Of a DNA stretch of 15,289 bases, positions 1 to 7,291 are shown piece by piece. A model generated the notes under the pieces. That model searched no databases and was not told the DNA's origin. It saw nothing but the letters and a program-made list of their open reading frames with translations. Both the position numbers and the translations under genes were made by a program. The stretch's first letter is position 1; the number at the start of each line of letters is the position of its first letter. The stretch is from CAYRIF01 sp964424205 (GTDB lineage Bacteria > Bacteroidota > Bacteroidia > Cytophagales > Cyclobacteriaceae). Location of the stretch: the NCBI GenBank assembly GCA_964424205.1, contig CAYRIF010000061.1, positions 1 through 15,289 on the forward strand, given 5' to 3'.

Positions 1-642
1 ACACTGCTGAACGTGACAGCAGTACAACACCTGATTGATGCAGCTGCGGTAAATAATTCTTTTTTATTGCACCTTTCTACTGATTTTATTTTCGATGGTA
101 CTTTTGGACCGCTGGATGAGGAGGCAGTTCCAAATCCAATTAGTTTTTATGGAGAAACGAAACTAGCATCTGAAAAATTATTAGCACAGAGTAGTATTGA
201 CTGGGCGATTGCTCGTACCGTGCTGGTATATGGCATTGTTCATAATATGAGTCGCTCGAATATTATTCTATGGGTAAAAAATAGCCTAGAAAATAATAAA
301 GATATTAAAGTAGTAAACGACCAGTGGCGAACGCCAACCTTGGCGGAGGACTTAGCAATGGGTTGTTATTTGATTGTAAAAAATAAAGCAACTGGCATTT
401 ATAATATCGCCGGAAAGGAAATGTTGACGCCTTATGATATGGCATTGAAAACCATTGCCTATTTCAACTTAGAGGCATCTACTATGACCAAAGCAGATTC
501 AAGCACTTTTAGTCAGGTAGCAAAGCGACCTATGAAAACTGGATTAGTTATAGAGAAGGCAAGAAAAGAATTAGGCTACGAACCACATTCTTTTGATGAG
601 GGGATTGCTATTTTGGCTGGGCAGCTGTATTCAAATTTTTGA
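1..642 (+). CDS. rfbD: dTDP-4-dehydrorhamnose reductase (RmlD-type SDR), 5'-truncated by window
   Basis: This is the C-terminal 213 residues of an extended short-chain dehydrogenase. The frame is open from base 1, so the GTG at 13 is an internal Val and the true start lies outside the window. Visible are the N-V-T-A-V-Q helix typical of RmlD, STDFIFDG (residues 26-33 of the fragment), and the catalytic YGETK (YxxxK, Tyr50/Lys54). A sugar-nucleotide-binding C-terminal half with a QWRTPT segment follows. The family is usually about 290-300 aa, so roughly 80 residues including the NAD(P)-binding Gly-rich loop are missing. RmlD reduces dTDP-4-dehydro-L-rhamnose to dTDP-L-rhamnose in the cytoplasm. 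Another RmlD-like reductase specificity cannot be excluded, because no rmlA/B/C neighbour is in view. Confidence 0.82.
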   Translation, partial: TLLNVTAVQHLIDAAAVNNSFLLHLSTDFIFDGTFGPLDEEAVPNPISFYGETKLASEKLLAQSSIDWAIARTVLVYGIVHNMSRSNIILWVKNSLENNKDIKVVNDQWRTPTLAEDLAMGCYLIVKNKATGIYNIAGKEMLTPYDMALKTIAYFNLEASTMTKADSSTFSQVAKRPMKTGLVIEKARKELGYEPHSFDEGIAILAGQLYSNF

Positions 643-666
643 ATTCTTTGCCTTATGATTATATAG

Positions 667-696
667 TTATACCATTTTAATTTTAAAATGGTATAA
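667..696. terminator. Bidirectional hairpin between convergent genes
   Basis: A perfect 14-bp inverted repeat (TTATACCATTTTAA / TTAAAATGGTATAA) has a 2-nt centre, so the innermost pairs must open to form the loop. It sits 24 bases after the reductase stop and 2 bases from the macroglobulin stop. AT-rich arms flank it on both strands, so it probably ends transcription in both directions. Confidence 0.75.
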
Positions 697-698
697 AA

Positions 699-3600
699 CT
701 ACTGCACTCCATCCTTCCCAACAGTCACCCATTTGCCTGCTTTATGCGCATTGATGGTATTGTCATACATCGCTTCACAAGAGATGGTTGGCAAGTAGAA
801 TCTTCCTGCATAACTTGCATTTAGCAGTATTTTAAAGGTCTTTCGTTCATTACTCTTTAGGTCAAAATAAGTAAGCACCCTGTCATCTCTGATGTCCTGA
901 TAGGTCGGTTTATCCTTGCTGTTTTGATTTTCTACTTCGTCCATTCTGGTATTTACAATCTCCCAACCGGAGGGGAATATTTGCGTAAGTGCCATCTCTT
1001 TGTAGTTGCCTCTCAGTCCAGGATTTGCAACGGTTACTTCTGCCACAAAATTTGTTCCTTGTTTTAGATTATCGGGACTGATGACTTTACCATCCATGTT
1101 TTTATAGACAATATTCAGTTTTAAATTATTAGAGGCTGACGTTTGATCTCCTGTCACTGGTGTACCTGTCAATATCAAACGGGCATAAATTTGACTTTTC
1201 CCTTTGTTTTGGATGTTCACTTTGCCTGATTTTTTACCATCTACTGTTAACGTTTTGCTTGCGATAGGCATGTCGGTGCTGGCAGCGATAGTTTTACCGC
1301 CATTTAATTTGTAGCTAAAATTAATGCCTCCTTCAGGTTTGTCCAGTTCAATGAATTTAGCAGCAGCGATTAAACTGTAAGCAGTGGTTTGTGTACTCAT
1401 CCAGTAGTTATCCCTACTCAATGACGCTGAAATTTTCTTCATCAAACCAAAACCTTTTACTTTGTCCCCCATCAGGCACAATGTCTCCAAAATCATGGCT
1501 TCATCTCTACTGTTTGAGCCAAAAGTATTGGATAGTTCTGTGTATGGTTTTATGTCGGTATTGATACCACTTACCAATGCTTTTGCAGCCTCAGGCTGAC
1601 CTGCCAGTACGTAAGCTGCTGCCAGTCTCCACTTGGCTTGTTTGTTTAAAGTGGCTTTTTCTCTGAGCCTATTCATCGCGCCTTTTTCAGGGGAATCTGC
1701 CAATGCCAAACCATAAAGTCTATATGCCTGATTCAAATCATCATTGTAATAATCCGCATCTTTTCGCCAGTTTCTGGCAGTTTTGTGCTGAGATTTTTTC
1801 CACCTTTTAAGCATGTCATCGGGCACGTTATAACCTTTGTTTTTTGCTTCTACTAGGAAATGACCTGCATAACTCGTGCCCCAGTGATGGAAGTCACGGC
1901 CACCTGGCCAGTAGCTAAAACTGCCATCACTATTTTGAAATGACTTCAGTTTTGTGATGCCTGCTTCTACATTTCGTTGTATTCTTTTCTTTGCAGTCTC
2001 ATTTAAATCCATCACATCTGAAAGAAACAATTGTGGAAATACAGATGAAACTGTCTGCTCCACACAACCGTGAGGGTATTGAATCAGGTAGCGCAAGCGC
2101 TTCTCCATATTGATAGGCGGAATGGTATACACCTCAAGTACGCCAGTATTGGTGCCTGTCATCCCAACATTGGTAAAGTCAGCATTCCAAGATTTTCCTG
2201 CAGGAATCAGATGTTCTATTACCTTGGTGATTGGTGGATTGGGATTTCTGATCGTAATGTCAAAATCGTATGTTGCAGTTTTACTGCCCGACTTTGCCAC
2301 AATTTTTACATTGCCGGTTCCTATTTGCTCCCCTACTTTTAAATTAAAATCAACAAGCTTATCAGTGGGTGATGCAAAGGATAAATTTTGTTTGCTATTC
2401 CCTGTGAGGGTCAAAAGATTGCTAGTTTCTACATTAACATTTACATTTTTGATTTTAGTACTGTTTACAAAAACATTAGCAGGAAGCCTTACACTTTCTC
2501 CTGGCCCTAGTACCCTTGGCAATGTACCCAATACCATCAGTGCCTGTCGGACGGGAGTAGCTTTTTCGGTACTGCCATAAGCACCATCTTTGGCAGCCAC
2601 CACCATTGTTTTTACTGAGCCAATGTATTGCGGCATGGTGAAGGTATGCGTAGCAGTTTTTCCTTTTTCTAAGAAGAAAGGGCCTAAAAATTTAACCACC
2701 GGTTTAAATCTATTCGTTTTTGTGGTTTCTTCTTTTCCACCTTCTTCATCACCACCAATTGCTAAGAGTCGCTCTAATTTTCCGCCATAGGCACCGATAA
2801 CGTCTTCATAAATATCCCATGTTTTCACACCCAGTGCTTCTTTTCCATAGAATGAATCCCACGGGTTAGGTGCGGTAAATTTTGTCAAATCTAATAATCC
2901 TTCATCTACCACGGCAACCGTATAAGCCATTGCTTTTCCATTGGCTTCTGAGATTTTTATGGTTACTTTTTGCTCAGGTTCTAATACTTCAGGCATGGAT
3001 AACACTGGGCTAAGGTGTGTACCTGGGTCATTTACTTCAATCGCAGTAATACCATATAACCGTATCGGTAAATCATTGGCAGTTTGTGAGTGCGGTTGTA
3101 ATAGCGATACATTCACATAAATATTTGGCGCCATTTCTTTGGTTACAGTAAATTGAAAGGGTGTTTCTCCTTGTTGGGTTTCTACCCAGAATTTTTTGAG
3201 AATAGTACTCCCGTTTTCTATGCTCACCAACGCCCTGCCTTTTCCACTACTAGGAATGCTGATTTTTACATCTTCCCCTACTGCATATTTATCTTTTTCT
3301 GCGGCAAAGGATAACATACTCGCACCTCCTGGAGATTCTCTTTGTCCTTTTCCTGCCCAACCTGGCCAGTCAAGGTAAATAATTTTTCCCGAACTATGTC
3401 CTGAAATAGGATCAGTTACCCTTACAAAATACCTTCCCCATTCAGGATATTTAATTTTAAATTTCCAAGTACCTCTTCCGTTTTTAGTATTGATGACATC
3501 ATCGAAAATCATGTCATTTTCTGTGCGACCAATATAGTTTGAAATGTTATCACTAGAATTGTCCCACCACCATCGCCATTCTAGTTTGTACAATTGTACG

Positions 3601-6317
3601 CTCACGTTTGACCGCGAAATAGGATTACCGTTTTGGTCTACTGTTGCAATATTAACAACGTGAGTAGTGTCGGTCAAGAGCATGCCTCGCGCACGGTCAC
3701 CTTTCGGGGTTCTCACTCCTATAAATGATTGGTAAGGATAGTACGGAATGCTAAACCTATCGATACTATAACCACCACCTTCTTCAAATACTTTCCCCTT
3801 AAAGTGCGCGGTTAACGCACCAGGCGCAGGGCTGTTTACACTTAAATCTGCATCAATGGTAGCGTTGCCATCGTCATCTACAAACCCTTCAAATATTGTT
3901 TGACTTTGTGCGTAGAAATCCCTGGAAGGGTCATCAAATGTGTATTCTGCATATTTAGGAAATGTGGTGGTGGTTGGCACAAGCGTTACATCAAATTCTG
4001 CCCTGAGATTTCTAGCAGGCGCGCCGTGCAACCACTTTACATTCAGTTTTCCTTGGATGTCTCCTTCTCCAGCCATGATTCTTTCTTTCCCAAAATCAAG
4101 ATTGATTTTTAATCGATTTGGTTTGATTGTTTCTATTTTCAATGGGTGAACGAATGTAGCACCTCCCACTTTGATAACAGCACTCCAGTTACCAGTGATG
4201 GCTTCTTCTTCGGTACTTGTAGCAAAATGATACATGCCATGCACCGCAGTTGATTTAATTTTTTTGTCAATTACCTGTCCTTGTGGGTTAATTAATTCAA
4301 AGGATACCGGGTGATTTTTTGGGAGTGTTTCGTTTTTATCTTCCAACACAAAAGTCAAAAATATAGGATCTCCTGGTCTCCATACGCCTCTTTCTCCATA
4401 TATAAATCCCTTGATTCCTTTTTGGATATGGCTACCCGACACATCAAAATTGCTGAGTGAAAGTGAAGAACCATCATCAACTTTTAGATAGCCTCTTTCG
4501 TCGCCTCGTTTGGCAATCACTAAGAAGGGTTTCCTCCTTTTGGTTTCTATGAGTCCAAAGCCATCTTTATCGGTGACGGCTGTACCTATAATATCTTGCT
4601 GATAGTCCAATACTTCAACCGTAACATTTGAAATTGGCGCAGTGGTTCTCAAATCTGTAATGGCAACAGTTACTTGTCCGTCGTTGCCTCTTTTGGCAAT
4701 GATTCCCAAATCAGAGGCTAGAATGTTTTGTTTTACATTTCTATTGCCATAGCTATAATATGAATCGTCACATGGGTTGTCCCTTTCCTGCCACCTATAA
4801 TTATCATTATAATAGTAGTCTTCATAACTATCCCAGCTACTTGATTCTGCGTTTGCTTCATCCCAGTTTTCATCATCAACACTTGATAGTTCTTCCTCGT
4901 CATCACCAGCACTACCGTCCTGACAGTCATAGATTGAGAATGATTTTTGAAGGTTTAATTGAACTTGGTAAATAGCACCAGGCTCCGTTTTAATTAATGT
5001 GCTTAAATCAAGTGTAAATCTATTCCATTTGCCAAGGTCTGCGACACCCATTTTGTCCAATCTCAATGTTTTTACGGCAACAGGTTTCCCCACTCTTTTT
5101 AGCTCTTGCTCGCCGTAAAGCGTATTTACTTGTAAAAACTGTGCGACATTCTTTTCATAAATTCGTATGATTTTCACTTTTACGGCTTTCAGATTTACCG
5201 CTTCAAAAGGCATCACCATACCATCGGTACTTGGTAAAATAACGCCTTTCCCTGTGAACCTCACTGCAGGTTTTATTTGTTCGAAAGTGGCTGAAATAGT
5301 CGTGTCTTTCTTCATTTTGAACTTGAGGATATTTCTAATGCCAGAATAGATACTTACTTTCTTTTCACCAGACTGCCGTACGGTAGGATAAACTCTAATT
5401 TCATTTTCATCAATCAGAAACCTTGTACCTGCTAGATTTTCGATGTCAATCAAACCCCTTAAATTTTGTTTTTGTTGCAAAGGGTCTGAGAATTGAAGGC
5501 TCAGGTACTGCTCGGGGCTTTGCACCACAAGCGAATTGGTCAATTTGAAATCACCTAAGGCAGGGATTTCAATTTCTTTTTCGCCTTCATTCTCCATATC
5601 TGCATTGCTACCATTCCACGCTAAAGCGACTTTACCGGCATGCTTAGATCGCACAATATTTTCTACCACAAATTCATGACTTGTTTTGTTAGTAGCATGC
5701 GCCCAGGTTATTTTGAGCGCTTTGCTAGATTGGGTGGCACTTAGTATTTTTTCAACTTCTTCTGCTGTCGCGATGTCGGCTGTGGTTAATGTGCCAAGTA
5801 GCTTTTGCTTTTTTAGATTGGTGATGTCATAATATTTTAAACCAGCAATATCAATTTCAAAATTCTGAGTAATGGTTTGAAAAGAAAATTCAAATAAATC
5901 AAAGTTATCAGGGACATCCATTACTTCGTTTAGTTTGAATTTTACTTGATAGGTAGTTCCTGACTTTAATAAGTTGTCAGGTTGAAATTCTATGGTTTTA
6001 GCATCTACCCACATTGCTTTTCCTTTGAGACTTGGTTCAAACTGAAATAGATTTTCATCAATTTCTTTTCCTACTAGTGTAGAGTCTTGAATTTCTTGTG
6101 CCAAACGTATGCGGATGGTTGTTTCTTTAGAAACAATACCACCAGTATAGGCAGCAATATATTCGCCAAATGCGGGATTAGCAGGTTGATTGGCTGACAT
6201 AGCAGCATCAGATTTTGTAAAAAAGAAAATGCCAGCAGCAATGGCAAGTAGTATGCCGACGGTGATTAATACATTTTTGCTGTTGAAAGGCGTGCTTTTG
6301 TTTGTTTCAGTAGTCAT
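699..6317 (-). CDS. Bacterial alpha-2-macroglobulin family protein with thioester
   Basis: This 1872-aa protein is a membrane-anchored, envelope-facing protease trap. An N-terminal hydrophobic helix (about residues 16-34) has no lipobox Cys after it. Tandem beta-rich macroglobulin domains follow. An MG2-like domain begins with YGERGVWRPGD near 640-725, and the bacterial-type AVVDEGLLDLTKF segment lies near 1135. The central A2M domain (FLGPFF ... FTMPQYIG) lies near 1210-1300. The thioester motif GCVEQT puts Cys1418 and Gln1421 at the start of an alpha/alpha thioester domain rich in SYWPGG and YAGHFL-type helices. A Cys-bounded acidic/Tyr-rich insert spans residues 465-516. The E. coli homologue is a periplasmic lipoprotein that cross-links attacking proteases; the same role here is inferred. 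No pbpC is adjacent in the window. The ATG at 6317 is chosen because the Lys-containing N-terminus directly precedes the helix. No Shine-Dalgarno is present. Confidence 0.93.
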   Translation of the reverse strand: MTTETNKSTPFNSKNVLITVGILLAIAAGIFFFTKSDAAMSANQPANPAFGEYIAAYTGGIVSKETTIRIRLAQEIQDSTLVGKEIDENLFQFEPSLKGKAMWVDAKTIEFQPDNLLKSGTTYQVKFKLNEVMDVPDNFDLFEFSFQTITQNFEIDIAGLKYYDITNLKKQKLLGTLTTADIATAEEVEKILSATQSSKALKITWAHATNKTSHEFVVENIVRSKHAGKVALAWNGSNADMENEGEKEIEIPALGDFKLTNSLVVQSPEQYLSLQFSDPLQQKQNLRGLIDIENLAGTRFLIDENEIRVYPTVRQSGEKKVSIYSGIRNILKFKMKKDTTISATFEQIKPAVRFTGKGVILPSTDGMVMPFEAVNLKAVKVKIIRIYEKNVAQFLQVNTLYGEQELKRVGKPVAVKTLRLDKMGVADLGKWNRFTLDLSTLIKTEPGAIYQVQLNLQKSFSIYDCQDGSAGDDEEELSSVDDENWDEANAESSSWDSYEDYYYNDNYRWQERDNPCDDSYYSYGNRNVKQNILASDLGIIAKRGNDGQVTVAITDLRTTAPISNVTVEVLDYQQDIIGTAVTDKDGFGLIETKRRKPFLVIAKRGDERGYLKVDDGSSLSLSNFDVSGSHIQKGIKGFIYGERGVWRPGDPIFLTFVLEDKNETLPKNHPVSFELINPQGQVIDKKIKSTAVHGMYHFATSTEEEAITGNWSAVIKVGGATFVHPLKIETIKPNRLKINLDFGKERIMAGEGDIQGKLNVKWLHGAPARNLRAEFDVTLVPTTTTFPKYAEYTFDDPSRDFYAQSQTIFEGFVDDDGNATIDADLSVNSPAPGALTAHFKGKVFEEGGGYSIDRFSIPYYPYQSFIGVRTPKGDRARGMLLTDTTHVVNIATVDQNGNPISRSNVSVQLYKLEWRWWWDNSSDNISNYIGRTENDMIFDDVINTKNGRGTWKFKIKYPEWGRYFVRVTDPISGHSSGKIIYLDWPGWAGKGQRESPGGASMLSFAAEKDKYAVGEDVKISIPSSGKGRALVSIENGSTILKKFWVETQQGETPFQFTVTKEMAPNIYVNVSLLQPHSQTANDLPIRLYGITAIEVNDPGTHLSPVLSMPEVLEPEQKVTIKISEANGKAMAYTVAVVDEGLLDLTKFTAPNPWDSFYGKEALGVKTWDIYEDVIGAYGGKLERLLAIGGDEEGGKEETTKTNRFKPVVKFLGPFFLEKGKTATHTFTMPQYIGSVKTMVVAAKDGAYGSTEKATPVRQALMVLGTLPRVLGPGESVRLPANVFVNSTKIKNVNVNVETSNLLTLTGNSKQNLSFASPTDKLVDFNLKVGEQIGTGNVKIVAKSGSKTATYDFDITIRNPNPPITKVIEHLIPAGKSWNADFTNVGMTGTNTGVLEVYTIPPINMEKRLRYLIQYPHGCVEQTVSSVFPQLFLSDVMDLNETAKKRIQRNVEAGITKLKSFQNSDGSFSYWPGGRDFHHWGTSYAGHFLVEAKNKGYNVPDDMLKRWKKSQHKTARNWRKDADYYNDDLNQAYRLYGLALADSPEKGAMNRLREKATLNKQAKWRLAAAYVLAGQPEAAKALVSGINTDIKPYTELSNTFGSNSRDEAMILETLCLMGDKVKGFGLMKKISASLSRDNYWMSTQTTAYSLIAAAKFIELDKPEGGINFSYKLNGGKTIAASTDMPIASKTLTVDGKKSGKVNIQNKGKSQIYARLILTGTPVTGDQTSASNNLKLNIVYKNMDGKVISPDNLKQGTNFVAEVTVANPGLRGNYKEMALTQIFPSGWEIVNTRMDEVENQNSKDKPTYQDIRDDRVLTYFDLKSNERKTFKILLNASYAGRFYLPTISCEAMYDNTINAHKAGKWVTVGKDGVQ

Positions 6318-6415
6318 AGATGATGAATTTTATTCTATTGTAAATCTAAAGTAATATTGTCAAAATATTTTCACCATGTATGTGTATTGTAATAAATGGC
6401 TGAAAGTGGGTAGTT
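6304..6415. repeat. Copy A of duplicated macroglobulin 5' region
   Basis: This block covers the first codons, start and promoter of the macroglobulin gene. It recurs in the same orientation at 6763-6866, at roughly 85% identity over the first ~80 bases by eye. A 24-base stretch around CACCATGTATGTG is identical in both copies. Confidence 0.8.
6337..6364 (-). promoter_or_regulatory. Probable promoter of the alpha-2-macroglobulin gene
   Basis: On the minus strand TTTG (6364-6361, within TTGACA) is followed after 18 nt by TACAAT (6342-6337), about 20 nt before the ATG. Both elements are preserved, with N19 spacing and TATAAT, in the diverged duplicate at 6763-6866. That conservation supports function. 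The TANNTTTG form typical of Bacteroidota is not matched well. Confidence 0.4.
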
Positions 6416-6622
6416 AGCATTGATTTCAGACAATTATTGTTATTTTTTGGTGGTATGTTTTTGTTAAAATAGGCTATTTTTTATACTTAATAATTTACTG
6501 CCTATATCTTTTTAACAAAGATAATACACATTAAGCATTGAAGTTAATACTAATTTATATTCGCTAGTAATGGTTATATATTTGTAAGCTAATAATAAAT
6601 AAGAGTGCTAAGTACCGCTATA
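6416..6622. other. AT-rich intergenic stretch, no gene seen
   Basis: About 200 bases upstream of the macroglobulin promoter carry no open frame longer than a few codons on either strand and no recognised RNA or terminator. The first ~60 bases faintly resemble the region around 6866-6920 (runs of T followed by GGTATG or GTATGTTTG). They may therefore extend the neighbouring duplication, but the match is too weak to assert. Confidence 0.5.
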
Positions 6623-6745
6623 TTTAGCGCGCTGTTCTTATTTCTTAAGTGGTAATCGCCCTTCAATTTTAGCATTCCTTCTTGCAATTATTACCAGACC
6701 CTTTTTTTTACTTGGTAAGTGGGTTAATTAAGCAGTAGGCACAAA
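6623..6745. repeat. Dispersed direct repeat, left copy (R1)
   Basis: This ~120-base block matches 7292-7410 in the same orientation at roughly 75% identity by eye. Exact shared islands include TTCTTAAGTGG, TTGCAATTATTACC and TTAATTAAGCAGTAGG. Its first part belongs to the palindromic GCGC...TTTCTTAAG module that also appears at 10209-10234. It is non-coding. Confidence 0.8.
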
Positions 6746-6762
6746 AAGCGAGCGTCAGCGGA

Positions 6763-6866
6763 TTTCAGCTGTCATAGGTGATGAATTTTATGTGATTATA
6801 AATCTAAAGTTAACATTACCAAAATATTTTCACCATGTATGTGACCTGTCCTGAAAATGGGTAGAA
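6763..6866. repeat. Copy B of duplicated macroglobulin 5' region
   Basis: This diverged copy of 6304-6415 keeps the promoter-like TTTG-N19-TATAAT and the start codon (minus-strand ATG at 6775-6773, then ACA GCT GAA, against ATG ACT ACT GAA in the real gene). It then hits TGA after six codons. It therefore carries an orphan promoter pointing left into R1 with no gene behind it. Confidence 0.78.
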
Positions 6867-6870
6867 ATTA

Positions 6871-6893
6871 TTATTTAGAATGATTCTAAATAA
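6871..6893. promoter_or_regulatory. Perfect 11-1-11 palindrome, candidate Fur/PerR-family operator
   Basis: TTATTTAGAAT, a central G, then ATTCTAAATAA form an uninterrupted inverted repeat. The core TTAGAATNATTCTAA follows the 7-1-7 pattern of Fur-superfamily sites. It differs from the B. subtilis PerR box TTATAATNATTATAA at one base per half-site, and it also fits the Irr-box pattern TTTAGAANNNTTCTAAA. It lies 12 bp before the -7 element at 6906, over the place a -33 element would occupy, as expected for a repressor. Which regulator binds is not known. Confidence 0.65.
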
Positions 6894-6905
6894 CAAATTT
6901 TTTTG

Positions 6906-6913
6906 TATGTTTG
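6906..6913 (+). promoter_or_regulatory. -7 promoter element (TATGTTTG) of the 42-aa gene
   Basis: This is an exact match to the Bacteroidota TANNTTTG element. Transcription would start near 6918-6920, giving a leader of about 38 nt before the ATG at 6957. No clear TTTG/TTG -33 element is present; the palindrome at 6871-6893 occupies that area. Confidence 0.55.
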
Positions 6914-6940
6914 TGGTATGAAAAAATATTATGAAAAATG

Positions 6941-6950
6941 AAAGGAGGTG
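6941..6950 (+). promoter_or_regulatory. Perfect Shine-Dalgarno, AAAGGAGGTG
   Basis: All ten bases are complementary to the usual 3' end of 16S rRNA (CACCUCCUUU). The spacing to the ATG at 6957 is six bases. No other start in this window has anything similar, as expected for Bacteroidota, so this site is exceptional. It also fixes the start codon of the small gene. Confidence 0.9.
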
Positions 6951-6956
6951 TTTAAA

Positions 6957-7085
6957 ATGGCAAGAGATAAAAAAGGACGAAAGTTCAATAGAATTCCGGC
7001 TTATACTAAAATAGTTGGAGGTAAACCTATTCGTGTGAAATCCCACTTGAGAAGCAATAGAAAAGATAGTAGAGGAAAAAAGTGA
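6957..7085 (+). CDS. 42-aa highly basic small protein, function unknown
   Basis: This protein has 9 Lys, 7 Arg and one His against 2 Asp, with no membrane segment, so nucleic-acid or ribosome binding is the natural guess. It begins MARDKKGRKFNR. Its middle, YTKIVGGKPIRVKSHLRS, resembles from memory the Y-T-R-x-x-G-x-x-V-K-x-H-x-R-S signature of small basic proteins annotated as hypothetical in many genomes; that similarity was not searched. Evidence that it is real: a perfect Shine-Dalgarno at the right distance, an upstream -7 element, a palindromic operator, and a strong terminator starting 18 bases after the stop. It stands alone as a monocistronic unit between two direct repeats. Candidates include a ribosome-associated or stress-induced accessory protein, or a small RNA/DNA-binding regulator. 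No function is claimed. Confidence 0.85.
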   Translation: MARDKKGRKFNRIPAYTKIVGGKPIRVKSHLRSNRKDSRGKK

Positions 7086-7102
7086 TGAGGATTGGAGTTA
7101 AT

Positions 7103-7141
7103 TAAACCCATCTATATGCTTAGTTTCTATAGATGGGTTTA
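7103..7141 (+). terminator. Intrinsic terminator of the 42-aa gene
   Basis: A perfect 14-bp stem (TAAACCCATCTATA / TATAGATGGGTTTA) has an 11-nt loop and starts 18 bases after the TGA. The right arm ends in GGGTTTA. The U-tract is short but the stem is long and uninterrupted, and it closes the single-gene unit. Confidence 0.82.
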
Positions 7142-7182
7142 TGTTAGGTAATTGTTAAAAAGTAAACATACATTAAAATGCT

Positions 7183-7290
7183 TTGTCACGTCGAGCAGCG
7201 CGAGAGGTCTACTGCGTGCAGCATATGATGGTTGTAACACGGCATTACCTTCGGATTTATTCCGAGGTCTCCGTCATGAAGTTAAGCATT
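7183..7290. repeat. Dispersed palindromic intergenic repeat
   Basis: GTCACGTCGAGCAGCGCGAG is followed by GAGGTCTACTGC and by a hairpin CTTCGGA-TTTAT-TCCGAGG, then GTCTCCGTCATG. The GAGGTCTNCTGC module reappears at 10180-10194. TCGAG-x-GAG-type palindromic spacers like this are common between genes in Bacteroidota. Short open frames here are by-products of the repeat. Confidence 0.65.
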
Positions 7291-7291
7291 C

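Noticed and set aside
4733..4975. Frames in both strands over the acidic Tyr-rich macroglobulin insert
   Set aside because: They are shadows produced by GAT/GAA/TAT-rich codons of the real gene, with Met/Thr- or His/Tyr-rich translations.
6304..6866. Mobile element bounded by the duplicated macroglobulin 5' region
   Set aside because: The two copies are diverged over ~100 bases, there are no terminal inverted repeats, no target-site duplication and no transposase between them; a plain duplication is the simpler reading.
6816..7046. 76-codon minus-strand frame opposite the 42-aa gene
   Set aside because: It is antisense to a gene with SD, promoter and terminator, and its translation is low-complexity Phe/Ser/Asn from AT-rich DNA.
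7104..7290. Possible CRISPR or structured RNA because of closely spaced hairpins
   Set aside because: There are no evenly spaced identical repeats with unique spacers; the first hairpin is a terminator and the rest are palindromic repeat modules.
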